Below are positions 33,199 to 41,066 of a stretch of DNA of 64,000 bases, piece by piece (within the stretch, counting starts at the first letter, position 1; each line of letters starts with the position of its first letter). Both the position numbers and the translations under genes were made by a program. Location: NCBI GenBank assembly GCA_964614645.1, contig CAZTMA010000001.1, forward strand, positions 61,304 through 125,303. Reading direction: 5' to 3'. The notes under the pieces were generated by a model. It was not told the DNA's origin, did no database searches, and saw nothing but the letters and a program-made list of their open reading frames with translations. Origin of the DNA: MWBF01 sp964614645 (GTDB lineage: Bacteria; Chloroflexota; Anaerolineae; CG2-30-64-16).

Positions 33199-34413
33199 TC
33201 ACGGTATCAGAGCGGGCAGGAGCGCGTAGAACGCGGCCGCCTGGACGACATCCGCCAGCGGCACGGAGTCGCGGACGGTGTGAGCGGTTTCCTCGTCGCC
33301 TGGCCCGAAGCCGATCGCCGGAATGCCTGCCTTGCCCATCCAGTAGATGCCGTTGGTGGAGAAGTTCCACTTGCCGCTCGGCGTATCCGGCAGGCCGGCC
33401 AACTGCCGTGCCGTCTGCCCCGCCAGCACCAGCGGGTGCGCCTCGTCCAGCGCCCATGCGGGGAAGTATTTGTCCACCGGAAAGACGAAGCCGGTGTAGG
33501 ACGGTTCGTCGTAGAACAGTTCCTCCAGCGTGATGCTGCCATGCTGGTCCTCAGGGATGAGCGCGGCGACCTGCGCGAGGACCTGCTCTTTGGTCTCTCC
33601 AAAGGTCATGCGCCGATCGATGTAGATGATGGCCTCGTCCGGCACGGCATTGATGGAGGGCGTCTGCACATGCATGTCGCTGACCGTGATCTTGCCGTGC
33701 CCCAGGAAGGGGTGATCGCCTAACTGCGGCTCCAGGTCGCGGATGCCCGCGATGACTGGCAGCAGCTTGTAGATGGCGTTGTCGCCCAGGTGGTTCGACG
33801 CAGCATGGGCTGAACGCCCCTTCGCCACGACGCGCATTTCCAGCCGTCCCTTATGGCCGCGGTAGACGTTCATCTTCGTCGGTTCACCGATGACCACGAA
33901 GTCGGGGCGGACGCCGGGGTCCACTTCGACGAAGGTGTTGGGCGCGATGCCGTCGCACCATTCTTCCATGTTGCCGAAATAGTAGGCCGTGAACCCGTCC
34001 AGCAGGCCCAGGTCGCGGGCAATCGCCAGGCCGTACACCATGCCGGGCGTGGAGCCCTTCTCGTCGCAGGCCCCGCGCGCGAAGAGACAGCCATCCTCGA
34101 TCTTGCCCTGGAAGGGGTCCCACTCCCATTGGGCCGGGTCCCCGATGCCTACCGTGTCGATGTGCGAATCGAAGACGATGACCCGGGGCCCATCCCCGAT
34201 GCGCCCGAGGGTGTTGCCCATCCGGTCGAACCGCACCTCGTCATAGGCCAGCTTGCGCATCTCGGCCTGGATGCGCTCCCCGACCGGCCCAATCTGGGAT
34301 TCCATGGACGGAATGGCGCAGATATCGCGCAGGAAGCCGGTGATGGCCTCCCCCTGCGCGGCCACCTGTTCGACCACTGCGGCGGCGCGGGCCGACATAT
34401 CCTTAACTGGCAT
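33199..34413 (-). CDS. ygeY: YgeY-family M20 metallohydrolase
   Basis: A 404-residue zinc hydrolase of the M20 peptidase/ArgE group, the usual YgeY length. Metal and catalytic residues are in VIVFDSHIDTVGIGD (His, Asp), GACDEKGSTPGMVYGL (Asp), NMEEWCDG (Glu-Glu) and GPGDEETAHT (His). The dimerisation domain occupies about residues 180-295. In purine clusters YgeY is thought to hydrolyse an amide or ureide product. The start is the ATG at 34411-34413 with a perfect GGAGG six bases upstream; the frame extends upstream to 34650 but that part overlaps the regulator gene. It lies 29 bases after the GntR gene stop. Confidence 0.94.
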   Translation of the reverse strand: MPVKDMSARAAAVVEQVAAQGEAITGFLRDICAIPSMESQIGPVGERIQAEMRKLAYDEVRFDRMGNTLGRIGDGPRVIVFDSHIDTVGIGDPAQWEWDPFQGKIEDGCLFARGACDEKGSTPGMVYGLAIARDLGLLDGFTAYYFGNMEEWCDGIAPNTFVEVDPGVRPDFVVIGEPTKMNVYRGHKGRLEMRVVAKGRSAHAASNHLGDNAIYKLLPVIAGIRDLEPQLGDHPFLGHGKITVSDMHVQTPSINAVPDEAIIYIDRRMTFGETKEQVLAQVAALIPEDQHGSITLEELFYDEPSYTGFVFPVDKYFPAWALDEAHPLVLAGQTARQLAGLPDTPSGKWNFSTNGIYWMGKAGIPAIGFGPGDEETAHTVRDSVPLADVVQAAAFYALLPALIP

Positions 34414-34442
34414 AGCATACCTCCATGAAGCGCTGCCGCCGG

Positions 34443-35195
34443 TCATCCGATCCGGCGGACGACGTGAAAGCGAAAGAAGCCGGGTACAAAGTAGCTGGTC
34501 GAGTAGTCCACGATGCGACCGTCGGACGCATAGAGTTGGGCTTCGAGTTTGAGCAGCGGCTCGCCACTCTTGATGTGCAGTTCCCGCGCGACCGTCGCCT
34601 CGGCTGCGCAGGCTGCCAGCTCGGTGCGCGAATGCGACAGTGCGGGCCAACCCCGTCCCAGCAGATGATCCAGCACCGACCCCTGGAACTCCGCGTCCAG
34701 TTCGTTCCCGCGCAGATACTCCTGGGGCAATATGTCGGTCAGGAAGGCGATGCGTCGCCCGTCGGCCAAAATGACCCGGGTCACATCGATGATGTTTGTG
34801 CCTTCAGCGATGCCCAGATGCGCGGCCATCTGGGCGGGCGCGGGAAATTCGCGGTGAGTGAGCGCGCCCATCTGCGTCTGCAGCCCGGCGCGCTCGGCCA
34901 TCCGCTCGATGCTCTCCAGGAGTTCCAGTCCGGCGTCAATCCGGGGGCGGGGGGCAGCCACGAACGTGCCGACGCCATGTCGCCGGACGATCACACCCTC
35001 ATCCTCCAGCAGACGCAGCGCCTCACGCAGCGTGGGTCGCGAGATGCCGAGCCGCTGGGCGAGCGCGGGTTCAGACGGCAGCCGGTCGCCCAGCGCATAG
35101 GCGCCGTCCTCGATCAGCCGGCGCAGCGCCTGGCTGGTTTGCGCGTACAGCGGGCGGCCATCGGCCCTGCTGCGGACTTCGGATGCGGCTGGCAT
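34443..35195 (-). CDS. GntR-family (HutC/UTRA) transcriptional regulator
   Basis: A 250-residue regulator. Residues 14-80 form the winged helix (PLYAQTSQALRRLIEDGAYALGDRLPSE, ISRPTLREALRLLEDEGVIVRRHGVGTFV). Residues 95-245 form a UTRA effector domain (EGTNIIDVTRVILADGRRIAFLTDILP, SGEPLLKLEAQLYASDGRIVDYSTSYFVPGFFRFHVVRR). It is the only DNA-binding regulator in the purine block and lies directly upstream of ygeY. A clear promoter and a motif shared with the importer operon lie upstream, which suggests autoregulation and control of uptake. The effector may be a purine or an amino-acid-like intermediate; not visible from sequence. Confidence 0.92.
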   Translation of the reverse strand: MPAASEVRSRADGRPLYAQTSQALRRLIEDGAYALGDRLPSEPALAQRLGISRPTLREALRLLEDEGVIVRRHGVGTFVAAPRPRIDAGLELLESIERMAERAGLQTQMGALTHREFPAPAQMAAHLGIAEGTNIIDVTRVILADGRRIAFLTDILPQEYLRGNELDAEFQGSVLDHLLGRGWPALSHSRTELAACAAEATVARELHIKSGEPLLKLEAQLYASDGRIVDYSTSYFVPGFFRFHVVRRIG

Positions 35196-35224
35196 GTTCT
35201 TGGTCTTGTTGGAAGATGTAAGAT

Positions 35225-35238
35225 GTCTGACAACCAGT
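35225..35238 (-). promoter_or_regulatory. candidate GntR operator overlapping the regulator's transcription start
   Basis: GTCTGACAACCAGT (plus-strand reading) lies directly downstream of the -10 box and includes the palindrome TGTCTGACA at 35224-35232. The motif GTC-GACAACCAGT recurs at 44359-44371 in the same place relative to a second promoter. Confidence 0.6.
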
Positions 35239-35266
35239 ATTATACAACGAAGCCCTGCAGGTGCAA
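35239..35266 (-). promoter_or_regulatory. sigma70-type promoter of the GntR gene
   Basis: On the minus strand, TTGCAC (35261-35266) and a perfect TATAAT (35239-35244) are 16 bases apart. The predicted start of transcription is about 35232, inside the motif at 35225-35238. The ATG of the regulator lies about 37 bases further on. Confidence 0.7.
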
Positions 35267-35318
35267 GTCACCGGACGGCTTCAGTGGGAGATTCAGCGCG
35301 GCCGCCATGGATGGGTTT

Positions 35319-35388
35319 GGAGTCGAGGCTTCAGCCGGTTAGGCCGCCCAAATGCGTGCGCAACCAATCCGGCTAAAGCCTCGACTCC
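35319..35388. repeat. 20-bp-arm inverted repeat between the regulator and Mo subunit 2
   Basis: Arms 35319-35338 and 35369-35388 (GGAGTCGAGGCTTCAGCCGG) match at 19 of 20. It lies after the stop of the Mo subunit gene and upstream of the GntR promoter, so it may end the hydroxylase-importer transcript and separate it from the regulator operon. Confidence 0.75.
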
Positions 35389-35413
35389 AGCTGCCTCTGG
35401 AATTCCCGGTTCC

Positions 35414-37891
35414 CTACGCGCGCAGGCCCAGTTTGCAAGCGCGGTCCGATCCCGCCTGGCGCAGGTCGTGGCCGAGCAGCACGCGTTCCAGGTTGGCGGG
35501 CAGGTCGTACACCCGCCGGCCCGTGGCATGGAAGATGGCGTTGAGGATAGCGGCTGCGGTCGGCACCATGCCCGGCTCTCCGATGTTCTTGGCGCCAAAC
35601 GGCCCGGGGGCAAACGGCTTTTGGACGAACCGGCCCACCATGTCGGGCACGTCGAGCGCGGTCGGAATCAGATAGGCGTCGAAGTTCGTCCCCTGGATGT
35701 AGCCCTGGTCGTAGTCCACCCGCTCCATCAGTGCGTAGCCCAGCCCCTGCGTGATGCCGCCGTAGAGCTGGCCGAGGATGCCCTGGGGGAACAGGACGGT
35801 GCCCGTGTTGTGGCTGGCCCAGATGCCGGTTACATCCACCTTGCCGGTGCCCATATCAACCGTCACCTCCGCGACCTGCGCGCCGAAGTGATAGGCGAAG
35901 TACGGCTTGCCGCGGCCCGTTACAAAGTCCCAGTGGTTTTCGGGCGCATGCCACTCCCCGCGCACGGTGAGTTCCAGCCCCAGATTCCGCGCGTGGGCCG
36001 TGACCGCTTCGAAGTGCACCGGCTCCTCGTCCGGTCCGATGTACTGCTCCCCGTCGCGCAGCACCTGCGCCGGGCTGCAGTGGAGCAGGTCGGCCGCGGC
36101 AACGGTGAGCACGCTTGCCAGTCGCTCCGCTGCAACCCGCGTCGCATTGCCGCCGACCACGGTGGCACGCGACGCGACCGTCGGCCCGCTGGCAACCGCG
36201 GTGGCCGTGTCCGGCCGGAGCATGTGGATGCGCTCCGGCTGCACCCCGAGGACCTCGGCGGCAATCAGCGTGAACACCGTGCGCGATCCGTTCCCGTAGT
36301 CCGTCAGGCCGGAGGTCAGGGTCAGCGTGTCGTTGGCGTTGACCGCCAACGTACTGACGGCCTGATCCTCGCCCTCTGCGCCGAGCGACAGCCCGTGGAA
36401 GAAGCAGGCGACACCGATGCCCTTGCGTAGGGGCGAGGTTTCCTCGCCCAGGCGCGAGAAGGCCAAACCTAAGGGCGAGGACATCTCGCCTAAGGGCGAG
36501 GACATCTCGCCTAAGGGCGAGGATACCTCGCCTAAGGGCGAGGATACCTCGCCTAAGGGCGAGGATACCTCGCCCCTACGGATATACGCGCGGCGTTTGT
36601 GATCCCAATCCGAGTCGCGCCGTACCTGCTGGAGGCATTCGATCAGCGCCACATCGTCCCCGAGCGGCTGGCCGTGGACCGTCTCGTCGCCGGGCCGCAG
36701 GCAGTTGGCGAGGCGCAGGTCGATCGGGTCAACGCCGAGCCGGGCTGCCAGGTCGTCCATCGCCTGTTCGATGCAGGTCGTAACCTCCGTGTTGCCGAAC
36801 CCGCGAAATGCGCCGGTATAGCCGTTGTTCGTGTACGCGACGCGCGTGTCCACATGGCACGCCTGGTAGCGGTACGGGCCCATCGCATGAATGGTGCCGC
36901 GCCAGGCGACGAAGGGCGTGATGGCCGCGTATGCGCCGCTGTCCACCAACAGGTCGATCTTGCTGGCGACCAGTGTGCCATCCCCGCCGGCGCCCAGGCG
37001 AATGTGGACGCGCATCGGATTGCGCTTGTACGACGCAATCATGGACTCTTCGCGCGAGAACGTCATGCGGACGGGCCGGCCGGTCAGCAGGGCAAGCTTG
37101 GCCACCTGGCCGGAGGTCTGGTAGAGCAGGTCGTCCTTGCCGCCGAACGCGCCGCCGACGGGAGGCTGAATCACGCGGACGTGCTGAGGATCAAGTCCGA
37201 GCGTCCGGCACAGGGTATCGCGGTTGATGAACGGGCTCTGGTTGGAGGAATGCACCGTGACGCCCGTTCCGTCGGGCCACGGCTCGGCCAGCGCGGCCTC
37301 CGTCTCCAGGTAGGCGTGCTCCTGGTGCGCGGTGCTGAAGTGTTCGTCCAGCACGACCTCGCAGGCTGCGAGCAGCGCGTCGGGGTCGCCCAGGCGCACG
37401 ATGTCGGTCGCGAGCAGGTTCCCGCGCGGTTCGGCTGCAGACTCCCACGGCTCTTCACCGACGAGCGGTGCGGACGCGTCGAGCGCGGCCTCGGGGTCAA
37501 ATACCGCGGGCAGCGGCTCCAGCTCGCAGATAATTGCGGCCAGCCCCGCAGCCAGCGCAGCTTCGCTCTCCGCCGCGACTGCCGCAATGGCATCGCCCAC
37601 GTAACGTACCCGATCATGCGCCAGCATGTACATATCGGCCACGGGGAAGCCAAACCGGCCGTGATTGACGAAGTCAGCGCCGGTAATCGCGGCGTGCACG
37701 CCGGGCACCTGCAGTGCGGGCGTCACATCTAGCCGGACGATGCGCGCGTGCGGCAGCGTGCTCCGCAAGCAGCGCGCGTATAACATGCCCGGCGGGTGCA
37801 GGTCGCCCGCGTACTGTGCGGTGCCCAGCACCTTCTCCAGCGCGTCTACCCGTGTCGCGGGCTTGCCGATGTATCGTGTGTCAATCACCAT
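35414..37891 (-). CDS. xanthine dehydrogenase-family molybdenum subunit 2
   Basis: An 825-residue large subunit. Conserved parts are LEKVLGTAQYAGDL, GGAFGGKDDLLYQTSGQ, GAFRGFGNTEVTT, and GPFGAKNIGEPGMVP with the catalytic glutamate. It differs from subunit 1 and most relatives where DxGQGxxTxxxQ is expected: it has TDYGNGSRTVFTL, so both usual glutamines are replaced. Residues 433-488 are an in-frame palindromic repeat array (GEVSSPL units) at the same inter-domain site as the insertion in subunit 1. I place the start at the ATG at 37889-37891 next to GGAGG; the GTG one codon later has better spacing. The frame extends further upstream only into a repeat. It forms a hydroxylase with the 2Fe-2S and FAD genes just upstream. 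Confidence 0.9.
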   Translation of the reverse strand: MVIDTRYIGKPATRVDALEKVLGTAQYAGDLHPPGMLYARCLRSTLPHARIVRLDVTPALQVPGVHAAITGADFVNHGRFGFPVADMYMLAHDRVRYVGDAIAAVAAESEAALAAGLAAIICELEPLPAVFDPEAALDASAPLVGEEPWESAAEPRGNLLATDIVRLGDPDALLAACEVVLDEHFSTAHQEHAYLETEAALAEPWPDGTGVTVHSSNQSPFINRDTLCRTLGLDPQHVRVIQPPVGGAFGGKDDLLYQTSGQVAKLALLTGRPVRMTFSREESMIASYKRNPMRVHIRLGAGGDGTLVASKIDLLVDSGAYAAITPFVAWRGTIHAMGPYRYQACHVDTRVAYTNNGYTGAFRGFGNTEVTTCIEQAMDDLAARLGVDPIDLRLANCLRPGDETVHGQPLGDDVALIECLQQVRRDSDWDHKRRAYIRRGEVSSPLGEVSSPLGEVSSPLGEMSSPLGEMSSPLGLAFSRLGEETSPLRKGIGVACFFHGLSLGAEGEDQAVSTLAVNANDTLTLTSGLTDYGNGSRTVFTLIAAEVLGVQPERIHMLRPDTATAVASGPTVASRATVVGGNATRVAAERLASVLTVAAADLLHCSPAQVLRDGEQYIGPDEEPVHFEAVTAHARNLGLELTVRGEWHAPENHWDFVTGRGKPYFAYHFGAQVAEVTVDMGTGKVDVTGIWASHNTGTVLFPQGILGQLYGGITQGLGYALMERVDYDQGYIQGTNFDAYLIPTALDVPDMVGRFVQKPFAPGPFGAKNIGEPGMVPTAAAILNAIFHATGRRVYDLPANLERVLLGHDLRQAGSDRACKLGLRA
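36426..36580. repeat. palindromic element expanded into five 21-bp tandem units inside a coding sequence
   Basis: Perfect 14-base terminal inverted repeats (CGTAGGGGCGAGGT at 36426-36439, complement at 36567-36580) bound five consecutive 21-bp units at 36468-36572. Units differ only at two positions (GGACATCTCG or GGATACCTCG). Each unit encodes seven residues, so frame is kept. An unexpanded copy of the palindrome is at 45662-45688. Confidence 0.85.
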
Positions 37892-37911
37892 CGCCTCCGA
37901 AGTCGTTACGG

Positions 37912-38039
37912 TTGCAGGTTGGAAAGTGACAGGTTGCATGTTGACGAGATGCCGGTTTGTTCGCTGAAACCGTCGTCAACTTTGCAGCTTTCTAACCTGC
38001 AACTTGTAACCCGTCAACCTGCAACCTTCCAACCTGCAA
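37912..38039. repeat. TTGCAGGTTGGAA inverted repeat spanning a gene end and a gene start
   Basis: Perfect 13-base arms at 37912-37924 and 38027-38039, with related TAACCTGCAACTTG units between. It encodes the last residues of the 2Fe-2S protein (RLQVGRLQVDGLQVAG) and fills the space up to the Mo subunit start. Confidence 0.75.
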
Positions 38040-38498
38040 TCGTTCCGCCGCGGTCGCCTCAATGGCATCCACAATCTGCTGGTAACCGGTGCAGCGGCAC
38101 AGGTTGCCTGCAATGGCCTCGCGGATGTCCGAGCGGGTCGGGGTGAGCGTCTGCGCCAACAGTGCCTCACCCGCCAGCACCATGCCCGGGATGCAGTAGC
38201 CGCATTGCACCGCGCCGTAGTCGATGAACGCCTGCTGCAAGTCGTTCGGCCCGCCATCCGGCCCGCGGATGCCCTCGATGGTCACGACCTGGCGGCCATC
38301 GGCCTGTGCGGCCAGCACCAGGCAGGAGTTGACCAGCCGGCCGTCGAGCAGCACGGAACACGCGCCGCATTCGCCCACGCTGCAACCTTCCTTTGTGCCG
38401 GTCAGGCCCAGGACGTCGCGCAGGAAGTGGAGCAGCGTCAGATCTGCGGGCGCCTCCGCGCTGACCGTCCGGCCGTTCAGTGTTAACGTGATGTTCAT
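37992..38498 (-). CDS. Mo hydroxylase 2Fe-2S subunit
   Basis: A 168-residue CoxS/XdhC-type protein with two [2Fe-2S] clusters: the ferredoxin-like EGCSVGECGACSVLLDGRLVNSC and the helical QCGYCIPGMVLAGE...GNLCRCTGYQQI. It passes electrons from the molybdenum site to FAD. The ATG at 38496-38498 overlaps the FAD gene stop by ATGA. The last 15 residues (QVGRLQVDGLQVAG) look unlike a family C-terminus and come from a dispersed palindromic repeat, so the native end was probably near EATAAERL. It is a separate gene here, unlike the fused form in the first hydroxylase. Confidence 0.92.
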   Translation of the reverse strand: MNITLTLNGRTVSAEAPADLTLLHFLRDVLGLTGTKEGCSVGECGACSVLLDGRLVNSCLVLAAQADGRQVVTIEGIRGPDGGPNDLQQAFIDYGAVQCGYCIPGMVLAGEALLAQTLTPTRSDIREAIAGNLCRCTGYQQIVDAIEATAAERLQVGRLQVDGLQVAG

Positions 38499-39367
38499 GC
38501 CGTCTCTCCTGTCGCCAGGCTGAAGACCTGGAGCAGCGCGCGCGTCACGAGCGCGGCCAGCGCCGGCTCCTTGTACTCGCTCGACCATCGCCGACCGGTG
38601 ATACCGCTCATCTCCCGCACCGCCACCTGGCCGGCCTCGGTGCACAGCGCGACAGTGGGCGCCTGGCCGAGCAGCATACGTTCCGTCTCCGAAAAGCGGA
38701 GAATCTGCGGTGTTGCAGAGCCTGGCACGACGCGCGCCTCCGCGATGCAGCCATCTGCCACGCGGCCCAGCGCCGCGACGGTCAGCCGCGAGATGGCCAG
38801 CGCATTGCGCCGCCCCAGCTTGAGGAACGCGCTCCGGCTGTCCGGCGGCGGCACGCGGTAGCTCAGCGCGGTCAGCAGCGCGCCTGGCGGCAGTTGCGTG
38901 CGGTTCGGACGGGTGACAAACTCGCTGACGGGCCAGCGCAGCTCGCCGTCCGCGGCCTCCGCGTGGGCCACGGCGTCGAGGCACACCAGCGCGGGCAGCG
39001 AGTCCGCACACGCGGCCGCGTTGGCGACGTTGCCGCCGAGCGTGCCCATGTTGCGAATCTGCGGAGCGCCGACCGTTCGGCACGCAGTCACGAGCAGCGG
39101 CGCGGTTGCGTTGACCACGTCCGACTCGATGATCTCGCTGAAGGTAGCCGCCGCGCCGATGATGACGCAGTCGTCCTGGCTGCGAATCCGGTGCAGCTCC
39201 GCAACCTGGGTGATGTCCACAACACGGTCACACGGGGCCTGTTCCTCGCGCAGGAGCAGCAGGAGGTCCGTGCCGCCCGCCAGTACGCGGCTGCGCACGC
39301 CAGGTTCGTTCAGCAGCGCCACAGCGTGCGGGATACCTTCTGCCCGCACGTAGCCAAACCTTTGCAT
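38495..39367 (-). CDS. Mo hydroxylase FAD-binding subunit
   Basis: A 290-residue CoxM-type flavoprotein. AGGTDLLLLLREEQ, the flavin loop GAPQIRNMGTLGGNVANAAACADS and FLKLGRRNALAISRLTVAAL are the family motifs. The C-terminal CO_deh_flav_C domain starts near residue 165. The start is the ATG at 39365-39367 with GGAGG eight bases upstream; it is one base from the stop of the importer ATPase gene, so the hydroxylase is translated together with the importer. A longer frame to 39439 overlaps the ATPase gene and is unlikely. This coupling is the best evidence that the imported compound is also the hydroxylase substrate. Confidence 0.92.
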   Translation of the reverse strand: MQRFGYVRAEGIPHAVALLNEPGVRSRVLAGGTDLLLLLREEQAPCDRVVDITQVAELHRIRSQDDCVIIGAAATFSEIIESDVVNATAPLLVTACRTVGAPQIRNMGTLGGNVANAAACADSLPALVCLDAVAHAEAADGELRWPVSEFVTRPNRTQLPPGALLTALSYRVPPPDSRSAFLKLGRRNALAISRLTVAALGRVADGCIAEARVVPGSATPQILRFSETERMLLGQAPTVALCTEAGQVAVREMSGITGRRWSSEYKEPALAALVTRALLQVFSLATGETA

Positions 39368-39368
39368 G

Positions 39369-40964
39369 TCACACACCTCCGCCGGCTGCCGGCGTGCTCC
39401 TGGCTTTCGCCGGAGACAGGGCTTCATCCATGGATACACCGGCCATCATCAGACCGAGCTGTTCGACCGTCGCTTCATCGCGCTTTACCACGCCAACAAT
39501 GTGCCCTTCGTAAATGACCGCAATGCGATCGGACAGCGCGAGGACTTCATCCAGGTCCTCGGAAATCAGGAGAATCGCCTTGCCTGCCGCGCGCTGCTGC
39601 AACAGGCGTTGATGGATGTACTCGGTAGCGCCGATATCAACGCCACGTGAAGGCTGGGCCGCGATCAGGACCTGTGGATTCCGCGAAAGCTCGCGCGCCA
39701 TAATCGCCTTCTGGATGTTGCCGCCGGAAAGGTTTTTGATTGGCGTATCGAGTCCGGGCGTCTTGACAGAGAATTCACTGATCAATGACTTGGCATGCGC
39801 TGCCATGCGGCCGAAATCGAGGAAAATGCCGCGTGTAAATTGCGGCGCCCCATGGTCGAGCAGAAACAGGTTCTCCTGCACCGAGAAGTCCCTGATCGCG
39901 CCGTCACGCATGCGTTCCTCAGGGATGAATGCCTGGCCTGCCTGGAGACGCTGGTGGACCGAGGCGTGCGTCAAGTCCTTGCCCTTGACCGTGATAGAGC
40001 CGGCCGTAACCTTGCGTAATCCGCCCAGGCAGCCGGCCAGCTCACGTTGCCCGTTGCCCGAGACCCCTGCCAGCCCCACAATTTCACCCGCGCGAATATC
40101 CAGGTCAATCCCGCGCAGGATTTCGATGCCGCGATCGCCCATCGCGCGGAGCCCGCGAATCTGCAGCAGAGGTTCACCGGGCATCTGGGGCGGCGGTGCA
40201 ATGCGCTTGATCTCGCGGCCCACCATCATCTTCGCCAACTCGTCGCGCGTCACATCTTTAGTCGCGCATTCCCCGCTAAACCTGCCGTCGCGCAGCACAG
40301 TGATCCGGTCGCTGATGGCGAGTACTTCGTAGAGCTTGTGTGAGATGAATACCAACCCGTGCCCTTCCTTGACCATCCGTTTGAAGGTCACAAACAGGTC
40401 GTTGACCTCTTGCGGGGTCAGCACAGCAGTCGGCTCGTCCAAGATGATAATGCCTGCCCCGCGGTACAGGGCCTTGAGAATCTCCACGCGTTGCTGCTCG
40501 CCCACGGAGAGCTGCCAGATGTAGGCGGCAGGGTCAATCTTCAGCCCATATTCCTCAGACAGCCTGCGCACGCGCGCTTCGACGCGGTCCAGGTCGAGCA
40601 GCGGCTCACGCGAGGATGGCAGGCCCAGGGCGATGTTCTCGGTAACGGTGAGGGTAGGCACCAGCATGAAGTGCTGGTGGATCATACCAATGCCGGCACG
40701 GATGGCGTCGGCCGGAGAATGGAAGGCGCACGGCTTCCCATCAATCAGGATCTCGCCTGCATCGGGCTTGTAGAGGCCGAAAAGCTGCCGCATCAGTGTG
40801 CTTTTGCCCGCGCCATTCTCGCCCAACAAGGCGTGCACTTCGCCGGCATTAATGTCGAAGCAGACCCGGTCATTGGCCAGAACGCCCGGGAAACGCTTGA
40901 CGATGTTGCACATCTCGATACGCTGGATGCGTTTGGCCTGTGCAGGATGTGAATCTGTCGCCAT
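39369..40964 (-). CDS. nucleoside ABC importer, tandem ATPase (BMP/YufO type)
   Basis: A 531-residue protein with two ABC domains, like sugar or nucleoside importers with a single duplicated ATPase. Domain 1 has Walker A GENGAGKSTLMRQL, signature LSVGEQQRVEIL and Walker B IIILDEPTAVL. Domain 2 has a degenerate Walker A GVSGNGQRELAG, signature NLSGGNIQKAIMAREL and QPSRGVDIGATEYI, as is usual in the second half. It pairs with the two permeases and the BMP lipoprotein upstream. GGAGG precedes the ATG. An inverted repeat separates it from the lipoprotein gene. Confidence 0.93.
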   Translation of the reverse strand: MATDSHPAQAKRIQRIEMCNIVKRFPGVLANDRVCFDINAGEVHALLGENGAGKSTLMRQLFGLYKPDAGEILIDGKPCAFHSPADAIRAGIGMIHQHFMLVPTLTVTENIALGLPSSREPLLDLDRVEARVRRLSEEYGLKIDPAAYIWQLSVGEQQRVEILKALYRGAGIIILDEPTAVLTPQEVNDLFVTFKRMVKEGHGLVFISHKLYEVLAISDRITVLRDGRFSGECATKDVTRDELAKMMVGREIKRIAPPPQMPGEPLLQIRGLRAMGDRGIEILRGIDLDIRAGEIVGLAGVSGNGQRELAGCLGGLRKVTAGSITVKGKDLTHASVHQRLQAGQAFIPEERMRDGAIRDFSVQENLFLLDHGAPQFTRGIFLDFGRMAAHAKSLISEFSVKTPGLDTPIKNLSGGNIQKAIMARELSRNPQVLIAAQPSRGVDIGATEYIHQRLLQQRAAGKAILLISEDLDEVLALSDRIAVIYEGHIVGVVKRDEATVEQLGLMMAGVSMDEALSPAKARSTPAAGGGV

Positions 40965-40998
40965 CTTCCCTCCTGGGCCGCGATCACGAGTTGCATCT

Positions 40999-41048
40999 CG
41001 CAGGTTACAGGTTGAAGGATGGTTGGCGCCCTCAGCCTGTAACCTGCG
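40999..41048. repeat. intercistronic hairpin CGCAGGTTACAGG
   Basis: Perfect 13-base arms at 40999-41011 and 41036-41048 lie between the lipoprotein gene and the ATPase gene. A hairpin here could protect the lipoprotein message and lower ATPase expression, the ratio usually needed. Its arms belong to the CAGGTTACA family seen at 20405 and 37912. Confidence 0.7.
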
Positions 41049-41066
41049 ACTTGCGACCGGTTTGCT

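Noticed and set aside
33199..34650. Longer YgeY with an 80-residue N-terminal extension
   Set aside because: The extra part overlaps the GntR gene and has no family match, while the ATG at 34413 has a perfect ribosome site and gives the normal length.
36468..36572. CRISPR-like array of short repeats
   Set aside because: The 21-bp units are directly adjacent without spacers, and lie in frame within a Mo subunit gene.
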